Source: Holophagaceae bacterium UBA706 | GTDB taxonomy: Bacteria > Acidobacteriota > Holophagae > Holophagales > Holophagaceae | DNA: 14,235 nt | Reading direction: 5' to 3' | Assembly (NCBI GenBank): GCA_002298155.1 | Contig: DBME01000219.1 | Span: 1 to 14,235, forward strand | Part shown: in pieces, positions 5,744 to 14,223 of the stretch | Layout: the number at the start of each line of letters is the position of its first letter | How positions within the stretch are numbered: the stretch's first letter is position 1 | The notes under the pieces: model-generated | The model's database searches: none | What the model was told of the DNA's origin: nothing | Seen by the model: the letters and a program-made list of their open reading frames with translations, nothing else | Made by a program: the position numbers and the translations under genes

Positions 5744-7363
5744 ATGCGCACGACTTCCCTCCTGGCCCCCCTTCTGGCCGCGGCCCTGGCCGCCGCTGTT
5801 CCTGCCCGGCCGAAGCTGGTGGTGGTCATTTCCGTGGACCAGTTCTCCGCCGAGCTCATGTCCCGGTGGTGCCAGGACATGCCCGGCGGCCTGGGCCGGC
5901 TCCACCGGGAGGGCACCGCCTTCCTGGACGCCTACCAGGACCATGGCTACACCGAGACCGGCCCCGGCCACTCGGTGATCCTCACGGGCCGCCACCCCAT
6001 GCACACCGGGATCACCTACAACACCTGGCTGGACCGGACCACCCACCGCACCACGTACTGCGTGGAGGATCCCAAGGGGACGCCCCTCGCCGGCCACGCC
6101 ACCCCCGTCGGCCCGGCCCACCTGGACGCCACGCCCCTGGGCGAGTGGCTCACCACCCAGGTGAAGGGGAGCCGTTCCTTCGCCGTGACCGGCAAGGACC
6201 GTTCGGCCATCCTCATGGCCGGGCACAAGGCCCAGGGCGTCTATTGGTTCGGCGGGGCGGAAGGCTTCACAACCACCGCCGCCTACGCCTCCACCCTGCC
6301 CGCCTGGCTCACCACGTACAACGTCCAGCTCATGGACCGCCTCCGGGACCAGAGCCTCTACTGGACCGCCCTGGACGAGCGGGGCATGCCCCCCGCGGCC
6401 ACCTACTCCCTCCATGGCCAGGCCGTGACCATGGCCCTGCCCCGCGCCATCCACGCCGTGGGCATGCCCATGGACACCGCCTTCTGGGCCCGCTTCCGGG
6501 CGACGCCCTTCTTCGACGTGGCCATCTTCGGGGCCGCCCGGGCCTTGATGGACGCCGAACACCTGGGGGAGGGCCCCGCCACCGACCTCCTGGCCCTGGG
6601 TCTTTCCGCCACCGACTATGTGGGGCACCGGTATGGCAACGGCGGCCCCGAGATGATGGACCAGCTTCGGCGGCTCGACCGCGAACTGGGACGCTTCCTC
6701 GACCAGCTCCAGGCCAAGGTGCCCGGTGGCCTCTGGGTGGTGCTCACCGCCGACCATGGCGCGGCCGATTGCCCCGAGCGCCTCCAGGCCCAGGGCATCC
6801 CCGCCCGCCGCATCGTCCCGCGCACCCTCGGAGAGAGTCTCAATCGCGAACTCGCCAAGCGCCTGGGCGGCAAGCGGGACTACCTCCTCCCCATGGACGG
6901 CCCCCAGGTCTACCTGAACCCCGAGGCCCTGGCCGAGAACGGCCACACCCGGGCCGAGATCCTGGCGACCCTGCTGCCCCTCCTCAAGGGAAACCCCGAT
7001 GTGGCCGAAGCCTGCACCGCCGAGGAACTGTCTGCTTGCACGCCTGATCCCCAGGAGGCTCCCACCCATCGCTCCCTCAAGACGATGCTCAGGCTCAGCT
7101 TCGTGGAAAGCCGGTCGGGCGACGTGCTCCTGGCCTTCAAACCTTTCCTCTTTATAGATGACCCCAAGGACGCCCTCTCCCATGGCCTCCCCCAGGATTA
7201 CGACCGCCGCGTGCCGCTCATCTTCTGGGGCCCCTGGAAGGCCGAGCGCCGGACCGAGCCGGTGCGCATCATCGACCTCGCCCCCACCCTCGCGAAGGAA
7301 CTGCGGATTGAGACGCCAAATCAGGTGGATGGCCGCCCGCTGCTATTAAAAATCAAGGAATAG
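5744..7363 (+). CDS. Secreted PafA-like alkaline phosphatase (Thr nucleophile)
   Basis: 539 residues with a signal peptide (about 1-21, very Ala/Leu-rich), so periplasmic or secreted. It belongs to the alkaline phosphatase superfamily, close to PafA of Flavobacteriia, a zinc enzyme that hydrolyses many phosphate monoesters. Active-site residues are recognisable by alignment from memory: Asp32 (VDQ), nucleophile Thr72 (TGPGH), Asn93 21 residues later as in PafA, Lys151 and Arg153 in GKDRSAI, Asp291 and His295 (TDYVGH), Asp337-His338 (TADHG) and His480 (SHG). The Asn/Lys/Arg set is associated with monoesterase rather than diesterase activity. Start: ATG 5744 with TGGAG six bases upstream, directly before the signal peptide. 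The divergent nucleotidase suggests a shared phosphate or nucleoside salvage role, one enzyme outside and one inside; this is inference. Length matches PafA (about 545). Confidence 0.88.
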   Translation: MRTTSLLAPLLAAALAAAVPARPKLVVVISVDQFSAELMSRWCQDMPGGLGRLHREGTAFLDAYQDHGYTETGPGHSVILTGRHPMHTGITYNTWLDRTTHRTTYCVEDPKGTPLAGHATPVGPAHLDATPLGEWLTTQVKGSRSFAVTGKDRSAILMAGHKAQGVYWFGGAEGFTTTAAYASTLPAWLTTYNVQLMDRLRDQSLYWTALDERGMPPAATYSLHGQAVTMALPRAIHAVGMPMDTAFWARFRATPFFDVAIFGAARALMDAEHLGEGPATDLLALGLSATDYVGHRYGNGGPEMMDQLRRLDRELGRFLDQLQAKVPGGLWVVLTADHGAADCPERLQAQGIPARRIVPRTLGESLNRELAKRLGGKRDYLLPMDGPQVYLNPEALAENGHTRAEILATLLPLLKGNPDVAEACTAEELSACTPDPQEAPTHRSLKTMLRLSFVESRSGDVLLAFKPFLFIDDPKDALSHGLPQDYDRRVPLIFWGPWKAERRTEPVRIIDLAPTLAKELRIETPNQVDGRPLLLKIKE

Positions 7364-7407
7364 GCATAGCCTTCGCACAAAAGTCCAACATCCATGAAAC
7401 GGCTGTG

Positions 7408-7421
7408 TGACAAGATTGTCA
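7408..7421. promoter_or_regulatory. Perfect dyad TGACAAGATTGTCA
   Basis: TGACAA and TTGTCA form a perfect six-base inverted repeat with a two-base centre, typical in size for a dimeric regulator operator. It is 44 bases after the phosphatase stop and about 153 bases before the receptor start. It is followed by TTTTTG, so as RNA it could instead act as a very weak terminator hairpin. Confidence 0.3.
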
Positions 7422-7425
7422 TTTT

Positions 7426-7450
7426 TGTTCCCAGGATGAACACTTTTTTT
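7426..7450 (+). terminator. Putative intrinsic terminator after the phosphatase gene
   Basis: TGTTC (7426-7430) pairs with GAACA (7438-7442) around CCAGGAT, and seven T residues follow at 7444-7450. The order is right for a rho-independent terminator about 65 bases past the phosphatase stop, but the stem is only five pairs with two G-C, so efficiency would be low. It separates the phosphatase from the receptor unit downstream. Confidence 0.35.
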
Positions 7451-7461
7451 CCGTTCGGCCT

Positions 7462-7490
7462 TTAAAACCCTAAAACGAGTGTGATATCGT
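7462..7490 (+). promoter_or_regulatory. Candidate extended -10 promoter for the receptor unit
   Basis: TGATATCGT (7482-7490) fits an extended -10 element (TG-n-TATnnT), and TTAAAA (7462-7467) lies 17 bases upstream as a poor -35 box. Transcription from here would start near 7497 and leave a leader of about 78 bases. It is the best sigma-70-like candidate in this intergenic region but remains weak. Confidence 0.3.
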
Positions 7491-7523
7491 CATTCCCACA
7501 CCTTCGAAAGAGGTACCCAAAAC

Positions 7524-7546
7524 CCTGCGGCGCCGATGCGCGCAGG
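7524..7546 (+). promoter_or_regulatory. GC-rich hairpin in the receptor gene leader
   Basis: CCTGCG (7524-7529) pairs with CGCAGG (7541-7546). Inside, after one bulged G, CGC pairs with GCG around a CGAT loop, giving nine pairs in all. It ends 17 bases before the AAGGAG ribosome site (7564-7569). There is no T tract, so it is not a terminator. It may stabilise the transcript or tune translation; I recognise no known riboswitch class. Confidence 0.35.
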
Positions 7547-7574
7547 AGTCGTCTAAGCCCGCCAAGGAGTTCAG

Positions 7575-10500
7575 ATGCAAACGAGGAAGTCCTGCTTGAT
7601 CCTGCTATCGTCGCTGGCTTGCGCCGTGGTAGCCACCGCCCAGACCGGCACCACCTCCGGCGCCGTCCGGGGCAACGTCAAAGCCAAGAAGGGCGCGGCG
7701 GTCGCCAACGCGACCGTGTCCCTCCGGAATCTCGAGACCGGCTACTCGCGCACGATGACCACGGACGGCCGGGGTGACTACCAGTTCCCCTTCCTGCCCG
7801 TGGGCGGATACGAGGTGACCGTCACAGCCCCGGGTCTCAAAACGGCGAAGGACAGCAATGTCCGCGTAAGCCTGGGCCAGACCAGCAACCTCAATTTCAG
7901 CCTCGATTCGGCTGAAGCCTCCGCCATCGTCGAAGTGATCGCCGAATCGTCCCAGGTTGACGCCACCCAGATCAACACCCAGACCTCCATCAACCAGGAC
8001 GTCATCGACGCGGTGCCCGTCAACGGCCGCAACTTCACCGACCTGGTCCAGCTCACCCCCGGTGCAGCCACCGGCGGAACCTCCTACTACACTTCGGTCG
8101 AAGGTGCCCGCGGCATCCAGAACAACCTCCAGATCGACGGTGCCAGCTTCAACAGCAAGTTCAACTCCGAACAGCGCGGCGGCACCCGCATTCCCTTCTC
8201 GTTCGGTCAGGACTCCATCAAGGAGCTCCAGGTCATCACGAACTCCTTCGACGCCCAGTTCGGTGATGCCGTGGGCGCCGTGGTGAACGCCGTTACCAAG
8301 TCGGGCACCAACGATCCGTCGGGCATGGCGTTCTTCCTCATGCGCCCCAATTCCATGGTCGCGAAGGTCAAGGCTGTTCCCTACGATCCCAAGGGCGTCA
8401 CCAACAAGGATGAAGTCCGCACGCGCAACTACCATCAGGTCCAGGGCGGATTCAATTTCGGCGGCCCCATCATCAAGGATCGCCTCCACTACTTCATCAA
8501 CGTGGAAGCCACCCGGAAGAGCGAGGACAGCGTTCCCGCCTTCAGCTTCAACCCGGATGTGAAGGCGACCACCAACACCGAGACCGCCTTCAACACCTTC
8601 TTTAGTGACGCCGGCATGGGTTCGCGGCTCATCACGGCCCCGGGCACGACCCTGAAGCAGGAGAAGGACAAGTCTTGGCCGGATCAGCAGACCCATGTCG
8701 TCGTCATGGGCCGCCTGGACTGGACCATCAACGAGAACCACCGCGCCACCCTGCGCCTGAACTCCCAGAACTACAAGGGGTTGAATGACATCTACCCCGG
8801 CGTCCGCCACACCGACACCGCGGAGTCGGGCGAATCCACCATGAACTTCAAGAGCCTTTCGACGGTCCTGGAACTGAACTCCGTCTTCAGCACCAGCTGG
8901 CTGAATGAAATGCGCATTCAGAATTCGACGGAAGACCGCCCCACGACGCCGAACTCGACCATCTGCGCCCCCGTTCGCATCGCGAGCGTCAGCGGATCCT
9001 ATTACATCAACGCCGGTCAGTACTACATCGATCCTCGCACCACCAAGGAAACGACCAACCAGTTCCAGGACAACCTCACCTACATGACGGGCGACTGGAC
9101 GTTCAAGGGTGGCGTGGACATGCAGTGGATCCACATGAAGAACCGCTACCTCCCCAGCGCCAATGGAAACTGGTCCTTCACGACCTATGAGGTCGCCAAC
9201 TCCTGGTTCGCCGGCGACGCCATTGCTGGAAGCGGCGTTTCCTACACCCAGGGCTATTCTCCCCTCGATGGTGTTTCCGATTTCTCGGAAAAGTATTTCG
9301 CGGGCTACCTGCAGGCCCAGAACAACGGGCTCTTCGACAAGCGCCTCATGCTGAGCCTCGGCGTCCGTGCAAGCTCCGAACAGTGGAGCGGCAATCCCAA
9401 CCCCAATCCCAAGCTGCAGGGCCTCGATCACCAGCCTGACGACCATTCGGTGGATCCCCGTTTCGGGTTCAGCTTCGACCTCTTCGGCAATTCCAAGACC
9501 GTGCTCAGGGGCGGCATCGGCTGGTTCAGCATCAGCAACCCCGGCCAGACGGCGTCCGGTGCCATCATGAACAACGGCATCAACCTCCTCACCTACTCGG
9601 TCAGTTCCTCGACCAAGCCGGAACTCTTCAACACGGGCGGGATGCTCTCCCGCGCCGAGCGCTGGAGCGGCCCCATCGCCGACCCGGGTTCCATCACGGC
9701 CCTGCCCGTTTCGCAGCTCTCCAACCTCAGCTCGGATGCCGTCCAGGCCACCATCATCGACCCCAACGCCAAGATGAGCCGCGCCCGGTCGATCTCCCTG
9801 GGCGTGGAGCAGGACCTCGGCGATGGCTATACGGTCGCCGTCCGCGCGACCTACAAGAACTACTACAACCTTCAGTACGGCGTGAACATCAACCTCGCCC
9901 AGTATGTCAACAACACGGAAAGCACCCCCACCGGGTACTACAACGACGGGTACACCTCCAAGAACAACAAGTTCTCCAACCTTCCCACCTACCGTCCCTA
10001 CTTCGCCATCGTCCAGGGGCGAACCCTCGATCTGTCCGGCTTCGGCGATGTCATTCTTTCCCGCTACGACGGGGAAGGCCGCTACCGCAGCCTCGTGCTC
10101 GAATTCGGCCGCAACAGCGGAAATTCCTGGGGCTACAAGGGCAACATCACCCTCGCCAAATCGGAAGACAACAACTCGAACGAACGCTCGACTCTCACGT
10201 CGGCAAGCGTTCTCACCGAGAACCCTGCGGATCCTCTCAGCTCTTACGCCATCAGCGACAACGACCACACGTTCCGTGGGGTTCTGGTCTGGTGGACGCC
10301 CAGGATCTATGGATTCAAGATCTCCGGCAACATGAGTTTCATGACCGGCCGTCCTTTCACGGGCTACTTCTACAACGACCAGAACGGCGACGGCAAGTTC
10401 ATCGACACTTACAACGGCCGCAACACCTTCCGTCAGCCTTCCGTGAAGACGTTCGACCTGCGCATCGACCGCTCGTTCCACGTTTCCAAGGGACTGTCCC

Positions 10501-10679
10501 TGGAAGGGATCATCGACTGCTACAACATCCTGAACTGGGCCAATCAGTATACGTCCCAGACCAACGTCGCTGCAGGCCCCAACACCTACCCCGACAGCTA
10601 CACCGCCGCCTTCGGCCAGATCGACCGCGCCGACAACCGTACGCGCGAGTTCCAGTTCACCCTCAAGGCGCGCTTCTAG
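7575..10679 (+). CDS. Oar-like TonB-dependent outer-membrane receptor
   Basis: 1034 residues. Signal peptide at about 1-23 (CAVVATAQ end). Residues 27-112 are a carboxypeptidase-regulatory-like beta domain (GAVRGNV ... DGRGDYQFPFLPVGGYEVTV). IVEVIA at 118-123 is a plausible TonB box. The plug domain follows (about 130-245; VPVNGRNFTDLVQLTPGA, then SFDAQFGDAVGAVVNAVTKSG). The remainder is a 22-strand-type barrel rich in Tyr, Asn and Ser, ending in Phe as outer-membrane barrels do. The order matches Oar of Myxococcus and the many Oar-like receptors of Acidobacteria. Family members import bulky substrates with TonB energy, while Myxococcus Oar is implicated in secretion of the protease PopC, so the transport direction is open. 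Start: ATG 7575 with AAGGAG five bases upstream. The next gene starts 58 bases after the stop with no terminator between, so the two probably form an operon. Substrate unknown. Confidence 0.92.
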   Translation: MQTRKSCLILLSSLACAVVATAQTGTTSGAVRGNVKAKKGAAVANATVSLRNLETGYSRTMTTDGRGDYQFPFLPVGGYEVTVTAPGLKTAKDSNVRVSLGQTSNLNFSLDSAEASAIVEVIAESSQVDATQINTQTSINQDVIDAVPVNGRNFTDLVQLTPGAATGGTSYYTSVEGARGIQNNLQIDGASFNSKFNSEQRGGTRIPFSFGQDSIKELQVITNSFDAQFGDAVGAVVNAVTKSGTNDPSGMAFFLMRPNSMVAKVKAVPYDPKGVTNKDEVRTRNYHQVQGGFNFGGPIIKDRLHYFINVEATRKSEDSVPAFSFNPDVKATTNTETAFNTFFSDAGMGSRLITAPGTTLKQEKDKSWPDQQTHVVVMGRLDWTINENHRATLRLNSQNYKGLNDIYPGVRHTDTAESGESTMNFKSLSTVLELNSVFSTSWLNEMRIQNSTEDRPTTPNSTICAPVRIASVSGSYYINAGQYYIDPRTTKETTNQFQDNLTYMTGDWTFKGGVDMQWIHMKNRYLPSANGNWSFTTYEVANSWFAGDAIAGSGVSYTQGYSPLDGVSDFSEKYFAGYLQAQNNGLFDKRLMLSLGVRASSEQWSGNPNPNPKLQGLDHQPDDHSVDPRFGFSFDLFGNSKTVLRGGIGWFSISNPGQTASGAIMNNGINLLTYSVSSSTKPELFNTGGMLSRAERWSGPIADPGSITALPVSQLSNLSSDAVQATIIDPNAKMSRARSISLGVEQDLGDGYTVAVRATYKNYYNLQYGVNINLAQYVNNTESTPTGYYNDGYTSKNNKFSNLPTYRPYFAIVQGRTLDLSGFGDVILSRYDGEGRYRSLVLEFGRNSGNSWGYKGNITLAKSEDNNSNERSTLTSASVLTENPADPLSSYAISDNDHTFRGVLVWWTPRIYGFKISGNMSFMTGRPFTGYFYNDQNGDGKFIDTYNGRNTFRQPSVKTFDLRIDRSFHVSKGLSLEGIIDCYNILNWANQYTSQTNVAAGPNTYPDSYTAAFGQIDRADNRTREFQFTLKARF

Positions 10680-10737
10680 GCAATTAATCCAGACGATATC
10701 CCATCCATACGTCTCCAAAGATCACATCGGAGGTACC

Positions 10738-13700
10738 ATGCGCAACAAATCGCTCTTGAAGGGGACATCATCAATCCTGGCAGCTGGACTCAGCCTGGGA
10801 TTGCTGGTTCCTACGACCACCTTGATTCTCGGCTGTTCTACCTCGGCCAAGGACAAGGCCAGCAGCACCCACGCCGCCATCTCGGGGTTCTACGCCACCA
10901 ACAGCGCCAACGCCGCCAAGACCACGACCGCCAGCTCCATCACCATCACCAAGGGAGACACGGTCTGGCTCCGCGCCAACTACGGAACGACCGGCGGAAC
11001 CGCCACCATCATGCCCGGCAATTTTGCAGTCGTGCCGAATGTGCCGATCAACCTTGGCGCCCTCTCGGCCGATGCGACCTACACCCTCACCGTGACCAAT
11101 GATTTCGGGGAGTCGGTCACCGCCACCGTTTCGATCCACGCGGTCGATGCCCCCGCCACCACGATCACCGCCCCCAGTTCCGTGGTTCGGGACACCCCCG
11201 GCCTTACGGCCTCCGTACCCGATGTCGCCGGGTCCACCTACACCTGGACGCTGGATAAGGGCGTCATCACGAGTGGGGCGGATACGCACACCATCACGTT
11301 CACGTCCGGCTCCGCCGGTTCCGCGGGTGCGGCCTCGACGATGACCCTCACCTGCAAGGTCACCAACGCGGCCAAACTGGCGGCGACCTCCACCGCCACC
11401 TTCCCCGTGGTGGCGATCATTCCCTCCGCCCTCACCTATCCTTCGAATTCGATCGTCTGCTATCAGAACGTGCCCTTCACCGCGGTGGCTCCCACCTACA
11501 GCGGCGACGCCGTCCAGTCCTTCTCCATCGCCCCTGCCCTTCCGGCTGGCCTCAACTTTGATACCACCACCGGCAGGATCTCCGGAACGCCCACGGCAGC
11601 GACGGCCAACGCCACCTACACGGTCAGCGCGACCAACAGCGGCGGCACTGCCCAGGTCGCGGTGCAGCTCATGGTTGATTCGCAGCCCAGCGTGACCCTG
11701 ATGGCGAGCCCCAGCACCATCGGCCCCAACGGTGGCTCCATCCTCACCTGGGCCGTTGATGATTCCGTTTCAGGCTTCACCATCGATCAAGGCGTCCAGA
11801 CGACGGTCTTCGATACGACCACCATCAAGACCGGCACCTTCAATGTCCACCCCTCCGCCACGACCCTTTACACCATGACGGCCAATCTGGTCGCGGGCGG
11901 CAGTGTCCAGCAGTCGGCCACCGTCACCTTGGATTCCACGCCGCTGACCATTTCCAGCTTCACGGCGGAAAAGCTGACCACCACCTTCGGCGCCAGCGAC
12001 AAGCTGTCCTGGACCCTGACCGGCACGCCCAACTCGCTTCTCCTGAACGGCGCCAGCGTACTTGGGACCAGCAACATCACCCTCGTCCCGGCCCGCCGGC
12101 AGCTCTTCCATCTGAACGCCGTGAACGGCAACGCCGATGTCTCCTCTGATATCACTGTCGCCGCCATGGGCCTTGATCTTGTCGCCGGCAACATCGCGGG
12201 CGCGGGAACGGCCGATTCCGCCACGGCTTCCACGGCTCAGTTCAATGCGCCTCGCCAGATCGCCGCCGATGCTGCGGGGAACATCTTCGTCGCCGACGCG
12301 GGCAGCCACACAATCCGGAGGGTTGCGACCTCGGGTGCCGTGACGACCATTTCCGGCATGCCTGGCCTCACGGGAAGCACCGACGGGACCTATGGCAATG
12401 CCCTCCTCAATGCTCCCCGGGCCATCGCCGTCTCGGCTGATGGAACGAATGTCTATGTCATGGATTGCGGTAACAAGATCCTGCGAAAGGTCAACCTGTC
12501 CGGCGGTGTCTGGACGACATCCACCATCGCTGGGGTCACGTTCGGCGGAAGCGGCTATGGTCAGATGACCCTGGATCCCACCGGGGCCTTCCTCCTGGCG
12601 GCGGACTACAATACCCAGTGCATCCGCATCGTGCGGCTCAGCGATGGCGCCTCCGGGATCTATGCCGGAACCTCTGGATTCGGCCATTTTGATGTGAGCA
12701 ACGCCTCCCTGGCCGGGATCCTCTTCGACAACCCTGAAGGCATCGCTTTCAACAAGGCAGGAACCTACTTCTACGTCCTGGACGCCTTCGCCAACACGAA
12801 CAACTACCTCCGCGCCGTCCAGTGGGTTACCCCCCCCGCCTCCGGCGCCCTTACCCAGCCCATCGGCAGTTCCTTCACCGTCGCCGGCGCCGGGCCCAAG
12901 GGATTCCAGGATGGCACCGGCAGCTCCGCCTACTGGAATGGAGCAGCAGCCCTCTGTGTCGACTCCAACGATGTCATCTGGATGACCGACTCCAACAACT
13001 CCGTCATCCGGACGATCACTGTTCCGACCATGGGCAACAATACGGGTGTCGTCACCACCGTCGCAGGAACGCTGCCCACCGGAACCTACCCCACGACCGG
13101 CATCACGGCCGTCACCGGCAATACGGATGGCGCCCTCCTCTCGGCCAAGTTCAACAACCCGCAGGGCATCCTGGCGATCGGAAGCGACATCTACGTTTCC
13201 GAAGTCAACAACAGTGTGATCCGCAAGATTTCCGGCTCCACCGTTTCCACGCCCATCGGCATGGCGATGCAGACGGGCAATGTCGACGGCAGCGCCAGTG
13301 CCGCAAGGTTCAGCGCTCCTCTCGGTATCGCCTGCGGCGGCGGTTTCGCCTATGTGGCTGATACCGGCAATGGCAGCCTGCGCAAGATCCAGATCAGCGA
13401 CGGCGCCACCACGACCCTGGTCACCGGCCTCACCGGCATCAAGGGCACTGCGGTGGACAAGAACGGTCTGCTCTATGTCACCGACGTCACGACCAAGGCG
13501 GTCTACCAGGTTGCTGCCAACGGCACCCTGACCACCATCCTTAACGCTGGCCTTACGGCTCCCCAGAGCATCGCGGTGAGCCCGCTGGATCCCACCCTGC
13601 TTTACGTCATCGATGGCAACGCCGTCATTGAAATCAAGGTGACCCGTCAGCCTGACGGCACCTTCACGAGCGCCGCCATCACGAACACCATTGGCAGCCA

Positions 13701-14223
13701 GGCCTCCACCGGCCTCACCAACAGCACCACGGCTTCCGCGGTCCGTTTCAAGACCGCCGGCACCGGCTACTGGCCCGGCCTCGCGGTTGACGCCAGCGGT
13801 AACGTCCTGGTCGCCGATTACGGCAACAGCTGCATCCGGAAGATCACCTTCAGCCCCGCCTTCGGCGTCACGACCTTTGCCGGCAGCACCTACGGCTTCG
13901 TCGACAGCACCACGCTGACCACGGCCAAGTTCAACTACCCCACCGGCATCCTCATCGACCCCGCCGGTAACATCTTCATCGCCGAGAAGGGCAACCACAC
14001 GATCCGCAAGATCGACGCAGCCGGCACCGCCGTGACCACCGTCATCGGCCTTGCCAGCGGTGGCAACCCCGTCCGCATCGGCGCCCTCGCCGGCACCATC
14101 GGCACCGGTGGTACCTCGGGCCTCTACCAGCCCTACGGAATCGCCATGGACAGCAACGGCGACCTCTTCGTCGTCACCAACAACGGCGTCATGCAGGCCA
14201 CGCTGATCGGTTCCGCTCAGTAA
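10738..14223 (+). CDS. Outer-membrane lipoprotein with Ig-like domains and twelve NHL repeats
   Basis: 1161 residues, complete: TAA at 14221-14223. The N-terminus carries Lys/Arg, a hydrophobic stretch and a lipobox-like LILGC, with Cys33 the lipidation site and Ser34 not a retention signal, so an outer-membrane or surface lipoprotein is predicted. Residues about 46-478 look like five Ig-like or PKD-like beta domains; the third (230-315) resembles the putative-Ig He_PIG family (LPAGLNFDTTTGRISGTP). From 501 on I count twelve NHL-type repeats, beginning near 501, 556, 609, 662, 731, 804, 857, 900, 939, 1003, 1064 and 1129. The best have the pattern FN-P-GI--D--GN-FVAD-GNHTIRKI. Twelve would make two six-bladed propellers. 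NHL propellers bind proteins, sugars or RNA; some are enzymes, but no catalytic residues are evident. Start: GGAGG four bases before ATG 10738. It is probably co-transcribed with the receptor upstream, which suggests a surface-binding partner. Exact function unknown. Confidence 0.85.
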   Translation: MRNKSLLKGTSSILAAGLSLGLLVPTTTLILGCSTSAKDKASSTHAAISGFYATNSANAAKTTTASSITITKGDTVWLRANYGTTGGTATIMPGNFAVVPNVPINLGALSADATYTLTVTNDFGESVTATVSIHAVDAPATTITAPSSVVRDTPGLTASVPDVAGSTYTWTLDKGVITSGADTHTITFTSGSAGSAGAASTMTLTCKVTNAAKLAATSTATFPVVAIIPSALTYPSNSIVCYQNVPFTAVAPTYSGDAVQSFSIAPALPAGLNFDTTTGRISGTPTAATANATYTVSATNSGGTAQVAVQLMVDSQPSVTLMASPSTIGPNGGSILTWAVDDSVSGFTIDQGVQTTVFDTTTIKTGTFNVHPSATTLYTMTANLVAGGSVQQSATVTLDSTPLTISSFTAEKLTTTFGASDKLSWTLTGTPNSLLLNGASVLGTSNITLVPARRQLFHLNAVNGNADVSSDITVAAMGLDLVAGNIAGAGTADSATASTAQFNAPRQIAADAAGNIFVADAGSHTIRRVATSGAVTTISGMPGLTGSTDGTYGNALLNAPRAIAVSADGTNVYVMDCGNKILRKVNLSGGVWTTSTIAGVTFGGSGYGQMTLDPTGAFLLAADYNTQCIRIVRLSDGASGIYAGTSGFGHFDVSNASLAGILFDNPEGIAFNKAGTYFYVLDAFANTNNYLRAVQWVTPPASGALTQPIGSSFTVAGAGPKGFQDGTGSSAYWNGAAALCVDSNDVIWMTDSNNSVIRTITVPTMGNNTGVVTTVAGTLPTGTYPTTGITAVTGNTDGALLSAKFNNPQGILAIGSDIYVSEVNNSVIRKISGSTVSTPIGMAMQTGNVDGSASAARFSAPLGIACGGGFAYVADTGNGSLRKIQISDGATTTLVTGLTGIKGTAVDKNGLLYVTDVTTKAVYQVAANGTLTTILNAGLTAPQSIAVSPLDPTLLYVIDGNAVIEIKVTRQPDGTFTSAAITNTIGSQASTGLTNSTTASAVRFKTAGTGYWPGLAVDASGNVLVADYGNSCIRKITFSPAFGVTTFAGSTYGFVDSTTLTTAKFNYPTGILIDPAGNIFIAEKGNHTIRKIDAAGTAVTTVIGLASGGNPVRIGALAGTIGTGGTSGLYQPYGIAMDSNGDLFVVTNNGVMQATLIGSAQ

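Noticed and set aside
5626..5916. A longer N-terminus for the nucleotidase
   Set aside because: It would run across the divergent promoter region and into the phosphatase gene, and the family match begins shortly after the ATG at 5625.
3694..7047. A 1117-residue plus-strand open frame spanning parts of three genes
   Set aside because: It overlaps the glucanase, nucleotidase and phosphatase genes out of frame; those have motifs and starts, this one has only Pro/Arg/Gly-rich sequence.
7605..10718. A 1037-residue open frame on the minus strand across the receptor gene
   Set aside because: High GC at third codon positions removes stops from the opposite strand. The frame mirrors a clearly recognisable receptor, its translation is rich in Gly/Ala/Val/Arg with no domain, and it lacks a ribosome site.
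11770..13998. A 742-residue minus-strand open frame inside the NHL protein gene
   Set aside because: Shadow of the repeat-coding strand; its sequence is a low-complexity Gly/Asp/Arg mixture and the plus-strand protein is unmistakable.
12238..14220. Possible tandem DNA repeats or a CRISPR-like array in the NHL region
   Set aside because: The repetition is at protein level with diverged DNA and irregular 120-220 base spacing, as expected for NHL blades; no identical repeats with unique spacers exist.
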